A stretch of 64,000 nucleotides of DNA from Phaeoceros laevis (lineage: Eukaryota > Anthocerotophyta > Anthocerotopsida > Notothyladales), in assembly GCA_049999765.1 (NCBI GenBank), contig JBNGIQ010009470.1:62001-126000 (forward strand), written 5' to 3'. A program made the translations under genes and the position numbers. Positions 19,645-30,542 of this stretch are shown piece by piece (position 1 is the stretch's first letter; the number at the start of each line of letters is the position of its first letter). Under the pieces are notes generated by a model. That model saw nothing but the letters and a program-made list of their open reading frames with translations, was not told where the DNA came from and did no database searches.

Positions 19645-19909
19645 TGCAAGCAATCAGCCAGGCCTCGAGCTTGGGCCTGCATCGCATTATTTAAAGGCCA
19701 TGGCCACCGTCTACAGGTCCGGAACGGGCGTCCTACTTCTAGTGACGGTCCAATGCATGCAATCTCATGTCGTTGAAGACGGCATTGATTGGGCATTGGC
19801 CGTTGTTGAAAATAAAAAGCCAGCGCAATCCACTCTGTCTAGCCTAGGGCTCCCCTGGCCCTTGCTTTACTATTTACTGCTACTTATTACTGGAGTAACT
19901 GCCGTGACA
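19645..19909 (-). repeat. 5' LTR of the chromovirus
   Basis: About 265 bp, the partner of 16085-16350. Its inner edge is only about 20 bp from the putative gag ATG (19627), leaving almost no untranslated leader. Confidence 0.88.
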
Positions 19910-19994
19910 TCACCGGAAAGATTAACCCAAGCACTAACCTAGAGTTAATTTCCTTCCCAACCCGATATTGAACCCAAGATCCAATGGGGATAAT

Positions 19995-20142
19995 GACGGC
20001 TGGGCATAATGGGGACAACCCTCCACTCCTCATTATAATATATAAAGAAACTTTATAGGAACGCCATTGACGGCTGGGCATAATGGGAACAACCCTCCAC
20101 TCTCATTATAACATATGAAGAAACTTTTTAGGAACGCCACAT
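19995..20142. repeat. Tandem duplication, period about 74 bp
   Basis: The unit starts GACGGCTGGGCATAATGGG at 19995 and again at 20069 and ends AGGAACGCCA in both copies; the copies differ at a few bases. Confidence 0.85.
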
Positions 20143-20302
20143 AGCACTGGGTTCAAACCTTCGACCAAAAGGATCAACCCTTTAACCCTTAAAACCCCAG
20201 GGTTCAAACCCCCTGATTTAGGGACGTTTCTATGAGCATGGTCCCATGGGGCCCTTCCCTCTATATCACAGAGTTGGGATCCCGGGCTGCCACAACAAAA
20301 CT

Positions 20303-20650
20303 CTCCATCTAAAGTGGAAAACGGGCCAGTGCGGACCCATAGGATTTTCCTACCTTTTCTCCCTCCACCTAAAGTGCAAAACGGGCTAGTGCGGACCCCA
20401 TAGGATTTTCCTACCTTTTCTCCCTCCTATTTTGCACTAGGTTGCGTGCGAGCTACACTATGTCAACTTTGTCCCTTTGGGGACATTCAAGTGGTAAAGA
20501 ACCTCGCCCTTCAAAGGGGTGGCTAGGGTTCAATATCCACTTAGGGCAGTGTGCTCTATCAATTGGTTTTCAGAAAACCCAAATCTACAGTGAAATCTAT
20601 AGAACAAAACCCTCCATCTAAAGTGGAAAATGGGCGAGTGCGGACCCATA
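20303..20650. repeat. Repeat family: two tandem copies plus one displaced copy
   Basis: CTCCATCTAAAGTGGAAAAC starts at 20303, a close copy starts at 20363 (period about 60 bp, both ending CCTACCTTTTCTCCCTCC), and a partial third copy lies at 20612-20650. Confidence 0.8.
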
Positions 20651-21007
20651 CTTTTATACCCTCTTACAGGGATTTCAAGGTGGTCAATTTGGTATAACTT
20701 TTAGTGCATTTGCTATAGGGAACACCATGAGTCATGCTGGAAACACGTGGCTCTACGGTAACAGGGAGCGCAATCGGCCTAGTTGATCCTTTAGGGATTA
20801 ATACAAAACTTATACCGTTACATAGAGGTGAACTCTATCCAACCGTGTATGTTGTAGGAGTGAAAAAATATCACAACTTAAAGTAAAATAAGTTACAGCT
20901 TGAGATTTACCCCTCAAGAATGTAAGAAAATCTTGGAGCGCTAGTAAAAATTGCAAATAAGCATTCAACGTAAAACTACGAGCTACAGCTACATCTCGAC
21001 ATATCCC

Positions 21008-21107
21008 NNNNNNNNNNNNNNNNNNNNNNNNNNNNNNNNNNNNNNNNNNNNNNNNNNNNNNNNNNNNNNNNNNNNNNNNNNNNNNNNNNNNNNNNNNNNN
21101 NNNNNNN
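21008..21107. other. Assembly gap (100 N)
   Basis: Run of N in AT-rich non-coding sequence; the flanks share no obvious overlap. Confidence 0.95.
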
Positions 21108-21720
21108 AAAAAAATTACAGGCATCATATGTTGAGTTCAATATAAATTTATGAGCAAATTTTCACCTTTACTTTTAGGTGGAGGAGGAGGCGGCGAGGGC
21201 GCTAACACAGTGCCGTGGGTGCTTGTGATGCCCTCCAAAAGATCCATGTTCTTCAGAAGGTCATGAATGTTCTATTAAAGCAGCTGGGTAGATATGTATG
21301 TCATCCACGGAGATGAAGTCCGTTAGAATTTCAACAATGTCTTTCGCTAAAAACTTAGCTAAATCAACTTCAGTTTTGCGATCCATTTTCAGAGTGGCAA
21401 GAGTGATTGAGAGAGGAGCGCAATCTTTTTGTGATGAGTGGTCGCAAATAAGCACATTCATATTTATAATGCTGTTATTTTAGAGAGCATTTTTATCACC
21501 AAGGGCCAAGGAGTTGAAAGCTGCAAGCTTGCACTTCCTGTTGTCCAAGGCCAAAGGAGGAACACTCATCGTATTGCTTTTAATAGCAAAAGTGATTGAT
21601 GGGGTTCATTGCTTTGATTTTTTTGTTGCGTGAAGATATGTCATGCATGTTCAATTATCTTAACGAGCTCTTTCAAGATTATATCTCATTTTTGTTCACT
21701 TACTTTGCGAAATACATCCA

Positions 21721-22372
21721 CGTCACAAGAAATCCTTAGGCTCAGAGCTTAAGGGACTTGTAAGTGACGGCGTACTTGATTCCCTAGTGGAGTTTACTAG
21801 TACATAGATGCTGCTTCTTATTAACAATAAATCTATTATACGATTAATTCCTGGATGTCCAGATGAAGGGCTGTCATGTGCCTCTTTCAACAATGCTTGT
21901 CGAATATGTAAAAGGGGATGCACATAAAGCTTACCTTCAAACCATGACAGCCCATCCCGTTCCTACCATACAGTGCTCCCTTCCTGCATCTCCTTGCATG
22001 CTTGTTTAGCATCCACATCTACCAGCAACGCAGCACATATGTCTGTTAGCCATTTTTCATGGACAGCCAACATGGCCTCAAGCAAATTAAGTTGCACTCT
22101 ACTCAGGGCATCAGCTACCTGATTGTGTTTGCCCTGTACGTACTGGGTTACAAATCTAAACTGCTGGAAGAATTCCAGACACCTCGCTTGCTTCATGGAC
22201 AACATCGGTTGTGTTTGCAAAAAAGTTAATGGACTGTGGTCAGTTTGCATCAAACTGAACACCTTCAAGGAAACACCTCCAATGCTTCAATGCCAGCACA
22301 TGTGCTAAGGTCTCTTTCTCAGATGTACTCCAATTGAGCTCGGCACCTTTGAGTTTTCGTGAAAAGTACGGT
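21721..22372 (-). mobile_element. Ty3/gypsy fragment (RNase H and start of integrase)
   Basis: The minus-strand frame reads an RNase H C-terminal part ([19 protein letters not shown], then HNQVADALSR) followed, after one in-frame TAG at 21963-21965, by an integrase zinc-binding start (LLKEAHDSPSSGHPGINR) that is lost near 21770. No LTRs or target-site copies are visible. It is related to, but clearly diverged from, the element at 16-20 kb. Confidence 0.8.
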
Positions 22373-22936
22373 CCCCATGAGCTCAAAAATATCCTTTTGC
22401 CTCGACACATCGATCGGCCAGAATTTTGTTTTTATTTTCCACTTCCACACTCAAGTCAAATATTTGTTCGTTGACTTAAAACTTCACATTATCACTCATA
22501 AGAAGCATTTAGGCAACACTTGCTATACTAGTTCACACCCTATGGGCAAAAGCCCTGACGAGTTTGTACAAGAACAAACAAAGTGGAGGAGCTTTGGCTG
22601 GCTAAAGTAATTATTTTGCTAATCGTGGATCAACGGAGGGTTAAAAAAAATGAATCAATCCCCACGACTTTGAGCCAAAGCTAAAAAAAAGAAGAATGAA
22701 TGAATGAACAAAACTAAGAGGTAGTAACAAGTTCTATAAAGAGAATTAGACTAGGAACTTTAGTCGGGTAACTTAGAATGTAAGAGGTGTGTGTGTGTAT
22801 GAGATTATTTGAGGAGGTTGACACAGTCCCATAGAGGGTCCCTCCCTTGCCCACATATTAAGAGGTAGTCACAAGCCCTATAAAAGCGTTAAGATTGATT
22901 TACTTAAGACATTACTTTAGGATAGTAACTTTATAT

Positions 22937-22946
22937 NNNNNNNNNN
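22937..22946. other. Assembly gap (10 N)
   Basis: Short run of N in non-coding sequence. Confidence 0.95.
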
Positions 22947-23138
22947 TAGAGGAGAAGAAGAAAAAGAACTTTATTAGAGAGGATTGCCATTACTGAATGT
23001 ATGTGGAATCTAGCGTTCAGAGCACTAGGGAGCCTAAGTAGGGATTAGGAAGGTGCCCAAGGAAGGCTAGTGTTTAGAAATTGGGCCCACTCAGGTGCGC
23101 AGCTTTTGAATTGGATTGTACTCTTCGTGACTTGAGTG

Positions 23139-23198
23139 AAAAGCAATATTCTGAGCAACCTTGTGAGGAAAAGCAATATTCTGAGCAACCTTGTGAGG
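23139..23198. repeat. Tandem duplication, period 30 bp
   Basis: AAAGCAATATTCTGAGCAAC and the following CTTGTGAGG are repeated twice head to tail. Confidence 0.85.
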
Positions 23199-23984
23199 AT
23201 GATATGACTCTATTATAAGTGTGCATGATATAAGGAGGATGATACGAGTCCATAATTAGTCTTGCATTGCATGACGATTCTCTTATGAGTTTGGTGCATT
23301 TGCTAACCCAGGGTCTGCATTACACTACACTAGCTGATGCGCATTTGCTAACGCGGGGTCTAGCTGATGCAAAGTCTGTTGCGCTACTGCTTTTAGGAGG
23401 TAGATTTGCACACCACCTGTTTCTAAGGAAGTCAATTTGCGCGCCTCGTCGAGGATTTGAAACACACTTGAAGTCACATCAGAGGCAAAACTGAATCCAG
23501 GTCTACCGCAGCGAAAACTGCAAAACTGTGGCATGTACATAAGATGTCATTGTGGGAATGGCTGGTCTCGAGGGATTGTGACCGAGGTAATAATTTCTAG
23601 TATTAATATTTGAAAAGGGCGTCCAATCAAGTAATAACTAATTAGAATTAAGCACGCAACACCTGAAGAACACGAAGTTCTATCCTAGGCAGTGCATGCC
23701 AAACTACAGCCATTGCTGGTAAAAGAATATGAATGGGAAATCTTGTCCTAGATAAATGTATGAAGACCAATCAGCCGCTACACTATTGCAAGGACGCTAA
23801 ATTCCTTTCGAGAGCTAGGTTACCGGATTTGGGAACACGAAAAACGCTTTTGGTTGCACCCTTCATAAGGTTCCTATACTTCGATTCACACCACGCTTTG
23901 ATGATGAACGATTCACGAAACAAATGGTCCTACTTTACCTGGGACCAAGTTAGAAAATCACCGGCGACAATTTCTTGGTCGAAC

Positions 23985-26332
23985 CTATCGTCGCTCCGAT
24001 GATGAGCCCGTCCTGCCTCTCACTTGGCGGGTGTTGTATGAGCTACACCCGGGGCACTTCAAACCAACTATATGGAAAATAACGTCGCTCTGGGCACTAC
24101 AGTCATTGCACAAAATTCGGACCTGCACCACAAGACAGCCATCGTTGCCGATCAAAGGTCCCACAATTTTTACAGAGGACAACCCCGCTAATAAGGGCAC
24201 CAACTACACTTTCCAGTACCTGCTTGTTTTGGTACGTCACAGGCATTGGGGTTGCTGCTACCTGGGGCAACATGGCAACGAGTCAACACTAAAACCCATC
24301 ACGACTGCAAAATGATGCTCCATCCGACAGTGTAAAAGATGCAGAAAAACAAACCTCGCGATCACGCTCCTCCCAAAAAGCTGACATGTCCTTCAAAGTA
24401 GATTTGGAGCAGATGGGGCAGGAAAACCTGTCAAGACCTTATAAGAATGATCTCAAACAACCACTGAATGTGTTTGACCCAGCAAAATTACTTAGATAGG
24501 ACAGATGGTTCAGATGGTCAGATGACTTACTGGTTGTGCGAGTGCATCTCATCTAAGCAGGTCTCGTGCATTGTATGGCCACACTTCATCACGGTGATTG
24601 GCTTCATTGAGTCGAAGAGATACTGCCCATCAAACCACATCATTTAAGAGATGGTATTGCACAGGAACACATGGAAACCTCGAACCAGCTACCCCTGCAC
24701 GTGAACCAGATTTGATTGAAATTATCCACCAACCTCAAAGCACACGGGACAGTTGTGATGCATTGCATTCTCAACGCACGGATGACCTTGCTCAAGAGTC
24801 TTTGAGTAGCAGCAACCTGAAGCAGCAGTTTAGTGAATGAAGTGTTCTGCTCTATAATCACAGTCACATTAACAATAGAGGATTGCAGAACTATGTCAGG
24901 CATATTGTTTTTCATAGGCGCTCAGCAAGCATCAGAATTCATTGCTGACAGCATGAGCCTGCTTGATACAGTGCTTCTGCTCTTCCTATTCGAAAACATC
25001 ATTTGCAAGCTGAGCTGGGCTGGGTACAATTCCAGGTAAGGTGTGCAACCTATTCATAAGTATTAGACCCGCAGAAGATGCAAAAGTCCAAGAAGGGGAC
25101 AACACATACCACATCGGTCACAGTGGAAGAAGTTGTGCTTGCCCCCAACCCTGTGGAAAAAGGCCGTCATGGTCAACAGACACACAATAACCAATAATCA
25201 AAGCAGTGTAGCCCTAGCTGGAACTCAGGACTGAAACAGAAAGAGTGATACCTGCAGATACCACAAGAGTCGCAATGAAATTGACCCTTCGAATTCTGAA
25301 GAACCAGTGCATGAATATCAGCATTCTAAAGGGTCAGCGGCTGTCATGACAGATTCTAAAGGAAATGTCAATCATAAACGATAATAAGGAATCATTGAGA
25401 AAATATTGCTGTTCATATAAACAAGGGCAAGTCATACTGACATCGTCATCAAAGAATTTACACTTGCCGCAGAAGTACTTTCCCATGCACACACCACACT
25501 TCTCACAGACCTGTTGCACCTGGACAAGGGGAAACAGAGCCAGCGTCAGTTCCCTTAACTTGGAAGCAACGTATGTACTGTGATCTTGCCATGCAATTAT
25601 GCCTGGATACTTTAAACCAGAAAGGGTGTTGGTTTGAGGATTACTTTCTGTTCTGTGTTGCAGAGTGAACAAATCACCTGAGAGTACAAAGTAGACGGAT
25701 TGCATCGGTTAAATTACATTCTCAAGTAGCAAAACTTAGAGAATGCACTCTTGTGCACTCAAAACACAAACGAGGGCAACATGATCGATCGGGCAGTACA
25801 CTACCGTTTCAACTTCGTGGCGGGGCATGTCATGCTTCTTCCAAGATTCTAGTCGGTAAGCATTCTGTGGCAATTGCGCATCCCAAAAGCCCATCAGACC
25901 CTGTATGGGAGGACGTCATCACAGGGTCCAAGGGGTAACACAATGAGCATGAATATTTTACCTTGACTTCATTGTGACAGTGCCGACAATCATAAACTTC
26001 ATTGCAACACGGTGCCCTAATGCGGCATCTCCGTCTGTAGTGGGCACAACTGACCACAACAATGTTTTGCACCGACGCCAGTTAGTTGCTATGTACGACA
26101 AGGAAGCACAAGATACTACACAGAAACGCACAAAACATCAGTGGATTGCATACGTGCCCCCGGCAAGCAGAACGCACCCATGTTTCTTGAGCCCTACATC
26201 TAAAGCCACAGATTCATCCTGAGACTCCACAATCGTAAAGTCAGAAGCTTCGTCGCGGTCTCCCTTACGACCTGAATCGCTGGAAGTCAGCAGGGGTACA
26301 AGAAGTTCATCCTGTCGGCAAAAGAGATGCAT
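23985..26332 (-). CDS. CHY / CTCHY / RING zinc-finger E3 ubiquitin ligase (RCHY1/PIRH2, plant MIEL1 type)
   Basis: Ubiquitin ligase of the RCHY1 family; plant members (MIEL1 and relatives) target transcription factors for degradation. Minus-strand exons: 26332-26178, 26049-25962, about 25837-25805, 25677-25645, 25519-25442, 25295-25252, 25150-25110, 24816-24734, 24622-24531, 24427-24355, 24122-23985; about 285 residues, phases consistent. Seen in order: CHY finger ([48 protein letters not shown]), CTCHY ([40 protein letters not shown]), RING ([32 protein letters not shown]) and a C-terminal zinc ribbon ([19 protein letters not shown]). One donor is GTCAGT. The third exon's 5' edge is ambiguous by 3-4 codons. 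The start at 26332 is the first in-frame ATG; an acceptor-like site at 26312 leaves room for an upstream first exon instead. Confidence 0.92.
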
Positions 26333-28180
26333 TAGGGGAATTGGTTGTGACGCAGCTGCGGCACCTAGGTCTTGCAAATCGCCTAACCATAGACAACGCA
26401 GAGGCACAGAGCACAAGTTGCAGGTCATAACAGTCCAAATTTTACAGCACCGCATATCAGGCCTGCATAAACACTACGAAGAGACAATGCTTAAGATAAA
26501 TGGGGCAGACAATGCAGCGCGAGCAAGATGGCAACGCCGCTTCCTTCCCTGGACAGGCAATGGTTGGCAGATCCTAAGGAAGGATTTAGCACCTGCACTG
26601 CACGTGAGTGGAGCATCGTGTGCTCAATGCTGTGCTGAATAGCAGCTCCCCGAAATTCGCTGTTCTGCAGAAATGAAGACGCTAGACCGTCCCGTCCTGC
26701 TATTGCCACCGCCATCCTGAGTTGCAGCCAAGGTAGAGACTGTGTTGCAGCACGGCCGCAAAAATAGGTCCGGCCCTCGCTCGCCTGTGCTGACACAATG
26801 AGGCACGCAAAACAGCTCCCAGTCATTTCACAAGCGAGAAACAGGCCTGTGAAGAACAGTTCCCAACGCTGCCTAGCCACGACAATCAAAACCGAGCGGG
26901 ACGAGGCATGGCAGCCGTTATTCAAGCAGCAAATCACTTTCCCCTGCATCGCAAGGACTTGATCCCGCCTAACACACAGCACCAAGCCCAAAGTACAACC
27001 ATGTACTCCTCCGACTGCACAAACGGCATAGCAAGGCTCTCCTCGTTACCTGCAGTCTCCCCTTGGCCTGCCTCCAAATTCTCACTCCCTAGGCATGCTC
27101 CGCTGCTGGCGCAACCTCTGCCACATTCGTCGGAGGAGCTCTAGTCCCCTCCAGCTCCCCGGGATATCCGACAGCCTCGGCAATGAGCAACTCGATGCAG
27201 ACGGATGCCCAAGCCGAGATCCAGCAAACACCAGGAGGCCTGCACAAGCGAGCCGCCGGACAGAGTGCGTCGCAAGCACTCCGAAGTCAAAAACAGTGAA
27301 CGGCTCCAGCGGGAGAGTGAGCGCTGTGGGGACGGCGCTCCCCNNNNNNNNNNNNNNNNNNNNNNNNNNNNNNNNNNNNNNNNNNNNNNNNNNNNNNNNN
27401 NNNNNNNNNNNNNNNNNNNNNNNNNNNNNNNNNNNNNNNNNNNCCTCCTATACCGATTCCAATTATCTAATTATCTAAAACACGTCTCGTCTCTGCAACC
27501 TTTCATTTTGTTTGCAGCGTGGCCATTGGACTCTCGACCCCGAGCACGATAGGTACAGTTTAATAAACCCCCGACGGCTTCTTCACCGGTCGTGGCGCTG
27601 CGAACTGGTGACCCTATCCGTTCAAACATGAATGGAGTCTAGCTGGCTTTGAGCTGCAACCAGGCTTGAGCATTTTGGAGTCCGGGACCTACTAGTCGAG
27701 GCCGCCATTCCATTCGGTGGTTATTGTCGCCCAGACCGAGGAGATTCTTGTCGTACGTAGGTCCCCTTGCGTAAGTAAAAGCTTCTCTATCGCACTGCGG
27801 ACAAACCCTTTTTCAAATTCTTCGGAATCACGAAGGAACGCGGAAGAAGAAAGTCCGTACCAAGCACCCCACCCCCATACACGACTCATCCAAACGGAAT
27901 CAAACCTGTTTGCTATGCTTGATTTTATTCACGTTATTCGCCGACTTTTGTTTACTTTTTGGGGTTTCAACTTTTCGTACTGACAAGTTGCATTCATAAG
28001 CGGAACACAACTAGTCGTTAGTCTCGTCATTTGATACTAGACAACCTGATCTGCGCTGATCAGAGCAAGGTGCCCTCAGAATATGGCATCCTCGTGATCG
28101 AATCTATTGACATGCGGAACAATCTTCCTGCCTGGATCTTGCGAACGAGATCTACCAAGCTTGCTTGCACATAATTGCCT
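26333..28180. other. Intergenic, no supported gene
   Basis: The nearer part may include the promoter or a leader exon of the RING ligase. A 100-N gap lies at 27344-27443. Around 27450-28020 the sequence (TTTAATAAACCCCC, then GTGGCGCTGCGAACTGG) resembles the end of an LTR or leader region of a retroelement, but I could not find a partner LTR or retroviral domains. Confidence 0.35.
27344..27443. other. Assembly gap (100 N)
   Basis: Run of N in non-coding sequence. Confidence 0.95.
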
Positions 28181-29860
28181 TTCAGGATGATGTCTGTCCC
28201 CCACCACAAATGTATGCATGGTTCCCTCACAGTCCGTCTACCAGCTCTGACCAGGCTTCTTCCAGGCTGCTGTTTCCATTCTCATTGCCTGGAAATTCTG
28301 GCCTCCTCCTGCAAGTTAGCAAACGCGTACATGTTTGACATCGAGATCAATGCCGCAGGATCATTCTTCTCCAGTTGCACTGCCTGCTTGAAAGCTTGTC
28401 TTCCAAGTTCCAAATTACCCCATTTCCGACAAGCGCCCAACACGCATTTCCACACCACACCATCGGGTTGGTCACCTGTTGCACAGCCCAACTCCTGCAC
28501 ATGCTTGCAGAAGGCACACATATGTCATAAGATACCCTCTTGTTGCATGGTGGCATAAAGTTTGAGGGCTTCTTGACCGAGCCCATGCTGAGCATACCAG
28601 AGAGCATGGAATTCCACGTCCCCACGTATTGGTAGGCAAACTGTCAAACACCTTACGAGCATCTTCTAGACTCCTGCATTTTTCATACATGTTAACACAT
28701 GCTTGCAGGAGGCATACAGATGTAACAGCATCAGGTTGAGTGCTGCCCTCCTGTTGCAGAGCCTCATACAAAGTAAAGATTTCTTTACAGAGCGCTTGCT
28801 GGACATATTCTAGTATAGCATTCCACGTCAGAAAACTTTTGCTCGGCAGATTGTCAAACACTGTGTGGGAGTCCTGCAAGCTCCCGCACTTTGCATGCAT
28901 GTCCACAAAACAGCGTCCTTTCCTGAATCTTCGCAGGAAGCTGTCTGCCCTGCTGCAGAGCTCCAATCTTAGCACATGGTTGAAGGAAGGCACAGATATG
29001 TAACACCATCAGCTGACGTTATGCCTTCCTATTGCATACCCGAGTAAAGAGTGAGGGCTTCTTGCCAAGCCCATCTGTGTATATCCTGTAATCATGGTGT
29101 TCCAGTTCACCACATCTTTAACTAGCAGAGTGTCAAACACTTCACGAGCATCCTCCAAACTTCCACGGGTTGCGTACATGTCCACTAAACAATTGCCACC
29201 AACAACATGAGCTTGCAACCTTCTCTACATGGAGCTGCTTTCCCTGATAGAGAGCTCCAGTGCTCGAACAGGCTTGTAAAAGGCATAAAAAAGTTACATG
29301 ATTTGTTTGAGTGATTCCCTCTTGCAGCATCCTTCTTTACAGAGCAAGTGATTCTTCACCGAGCGCACGCTGTGCATATCCTGCAATAATTGCAATCCAC
29401 GTTACCACATCTCTCCTTGGCAGATTGTCAATCATGCTGCGAGCGTCCTCCAAGCTTCTGCAATTCAAGTACTTGTCCACCAAGCAGGTCCCAATAACTA
29501 GATCAGATTTAAGTCCTTTCTCTCGAATATGTGCATAAAGCTGCTTCCCCTGATTAGAGGGGATTCTAAAGGTTCGGTGTGGAAACCTTGCAAAAGACCT
29601 GTGTTGCTTCCTTCGGATGATCTGATTGGCCAAGAATGCATTGGACTCGCACACATTGATGACAGCAAGGGCATGAACACGGCTTCCAAGGACCAGATCC
29701 TCCTGTGCAATATATCTCTTGAGGACACCATAAAAGGCAGGCTTGTCAACGTAAGATCCCCGCTGCACCAGTTGGTCCAACGCTTTAACCGCTTCAGATA
29801 GTCCTCTGACCATCGTTTGCCCAGACGACCTGTAAATCCCCTTCATACCCTGACACACAT
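28180..29860 (-). pseudogene. Decayed PPR (PLS-class) gene copy
   Basis: Minus-strand PPR fragments in three reading frames: 29858-29337 (QRGSYVDKPAFYGVLKRYI, LVLGSRVHALAV), 29218-29009, 28993-28472 and 28521-28282 (E-domain part VVWKCVLGACRKWGNLELGR), with homology continuing out of frame to about 28190 (MHTFVVGD-like). The order matches the intact plus-strand PPR gene at 30.5-33.8 kb, with at least two internal deletions: from the first repeats straight to a QGKQLYAHI block, and a VCLLQAC to VNMYEKC fusion. Frameshifts and stops rule out a full product. It is therefore a paralogous pseudogene, head-to-head with the intact gene, not an antisense part of it. Confidence 0.8.
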
Positions 29861-30542
29861 GACTGGCAGAGCAAGAAAAATCAGAGAACTCCCTAGCTCA
29901 CCACATCCAAAAACCTTCCACAGAGATATATTCTCGATATCTCCTGAGAGTAGTTTACCACGTCGAAACCTCATGGTCTCATAGTAGAACGAGGCTTGTA
30001 TGATGCTCTTAAAACTCCAGACGCTCGTCTTGATCCGTCGTTCCCCACCTACCCCCACGATGTTGTGAGCCGAGACAAAGGGGAACCCCTCCATGATTGT
30101 GTCTGGAAAGTACCGCATACCTCGTGTGCAATTGCTGCTTTGCAAGTATCACAGGCGTAGCCTTGTCAAAATTCGTCGTTTCAGTACCCGCCACATCGCA
30201 GGAAGGCAACGAGCTGGAGTGGAATTGGATTTCAGCAGCTCCCTGACGACATGAGAGAGTAGTAGTACACATGATTCCGGGTCATAGAAGGTATGGCTAA
30301 AACGAAGTGGGAAGCAGCGAAAGATGTGGTCGTTGCCGGTGCTGTCTGTGGGCGAGAGATGCAGGCATGCACGCTGACCCTGATCTAAAAACGCTTCGCT
30401 GCACGACGGGAGTCTTGAAAGTTTCACTGACTGTGTTCCTCTCCCAAAGTTGCAAATCGCCACTCCCGTGTGCTCCTCAGAGAATCAAATGTTGCCTCTG
30501 TTCGGCGTTGAATTGCAGTGTGGACGGCTTCTATGATTCTTC
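29861..30542. other. Spacer between PPR pseudogene (-) and PPR gene (+)
   Basis: It presumably holds the PPR gene promoter. Frames on the minus strand (29843-30463) have no domain I recognise. Confidence 0.4.

Larger units (their letters stand above)
16085..19909 (-). mobile_element. Ty3/gypsy chromodomain LTR retrotransposon (chromovirus), internally deleted
   Basis: The element is 3.8 kb long with two direct LTRs beginning TG and ending CA, flanked by the 5-bp target-site duplication TCACC (16080-16084 and 19910-19914). It is oriented on the minus strand: gag, CCHC knuckle, RNase H, integrase, chromodomain. Protease and reverse transcriptase are missing, because the zinc knuckle runs directly into the RNase H region. 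I see no standard initiator-Met tRNA primer site next to the 5' LTR and no purine tract next to the 3' LTR. Plant chromoviruses are a known Metaviridae lineage; this copy is defective. Confidence 0.9.
19910..21720. other. Repeat-rich intergenic region, no gene seen
   Basis: It holds the right TCACC copy, two sets of tandem repeats (listed separately), AT-rich sequence and a 100-N gap. A 66-codon minus frame at 21261-21461 with a possible partner coding a Pro-rich stretch near 21180-21250 could be a gene fragment, but it matches nothing I know. Confidence 0.4.
22373..23984. other. Intergenic, AT-rich, no gene seen
   Basis: It contains a 10-N gap (22937-22946), a 30-bp tandem duplication near 23140, and a few diverged short repeats around 23280-23400. 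No coding signal can be supported. Confidence 0.4.

Noticed and set aside
26491-26991. 166-codon minus frame upstream of the CHY-RING gene
   Set aside because: No link by phase to the first coding exon, no family match; probably promoter or leader sequence.
27450-28020. Possible LTR or retroelement leader (TTTAATAAACCCCC and a GTGGCGCTGCGAACTGG stretch)
   Set aside because: No second LTR, no target-site copies and no coding domains nearby; resemblance is only stylistic.
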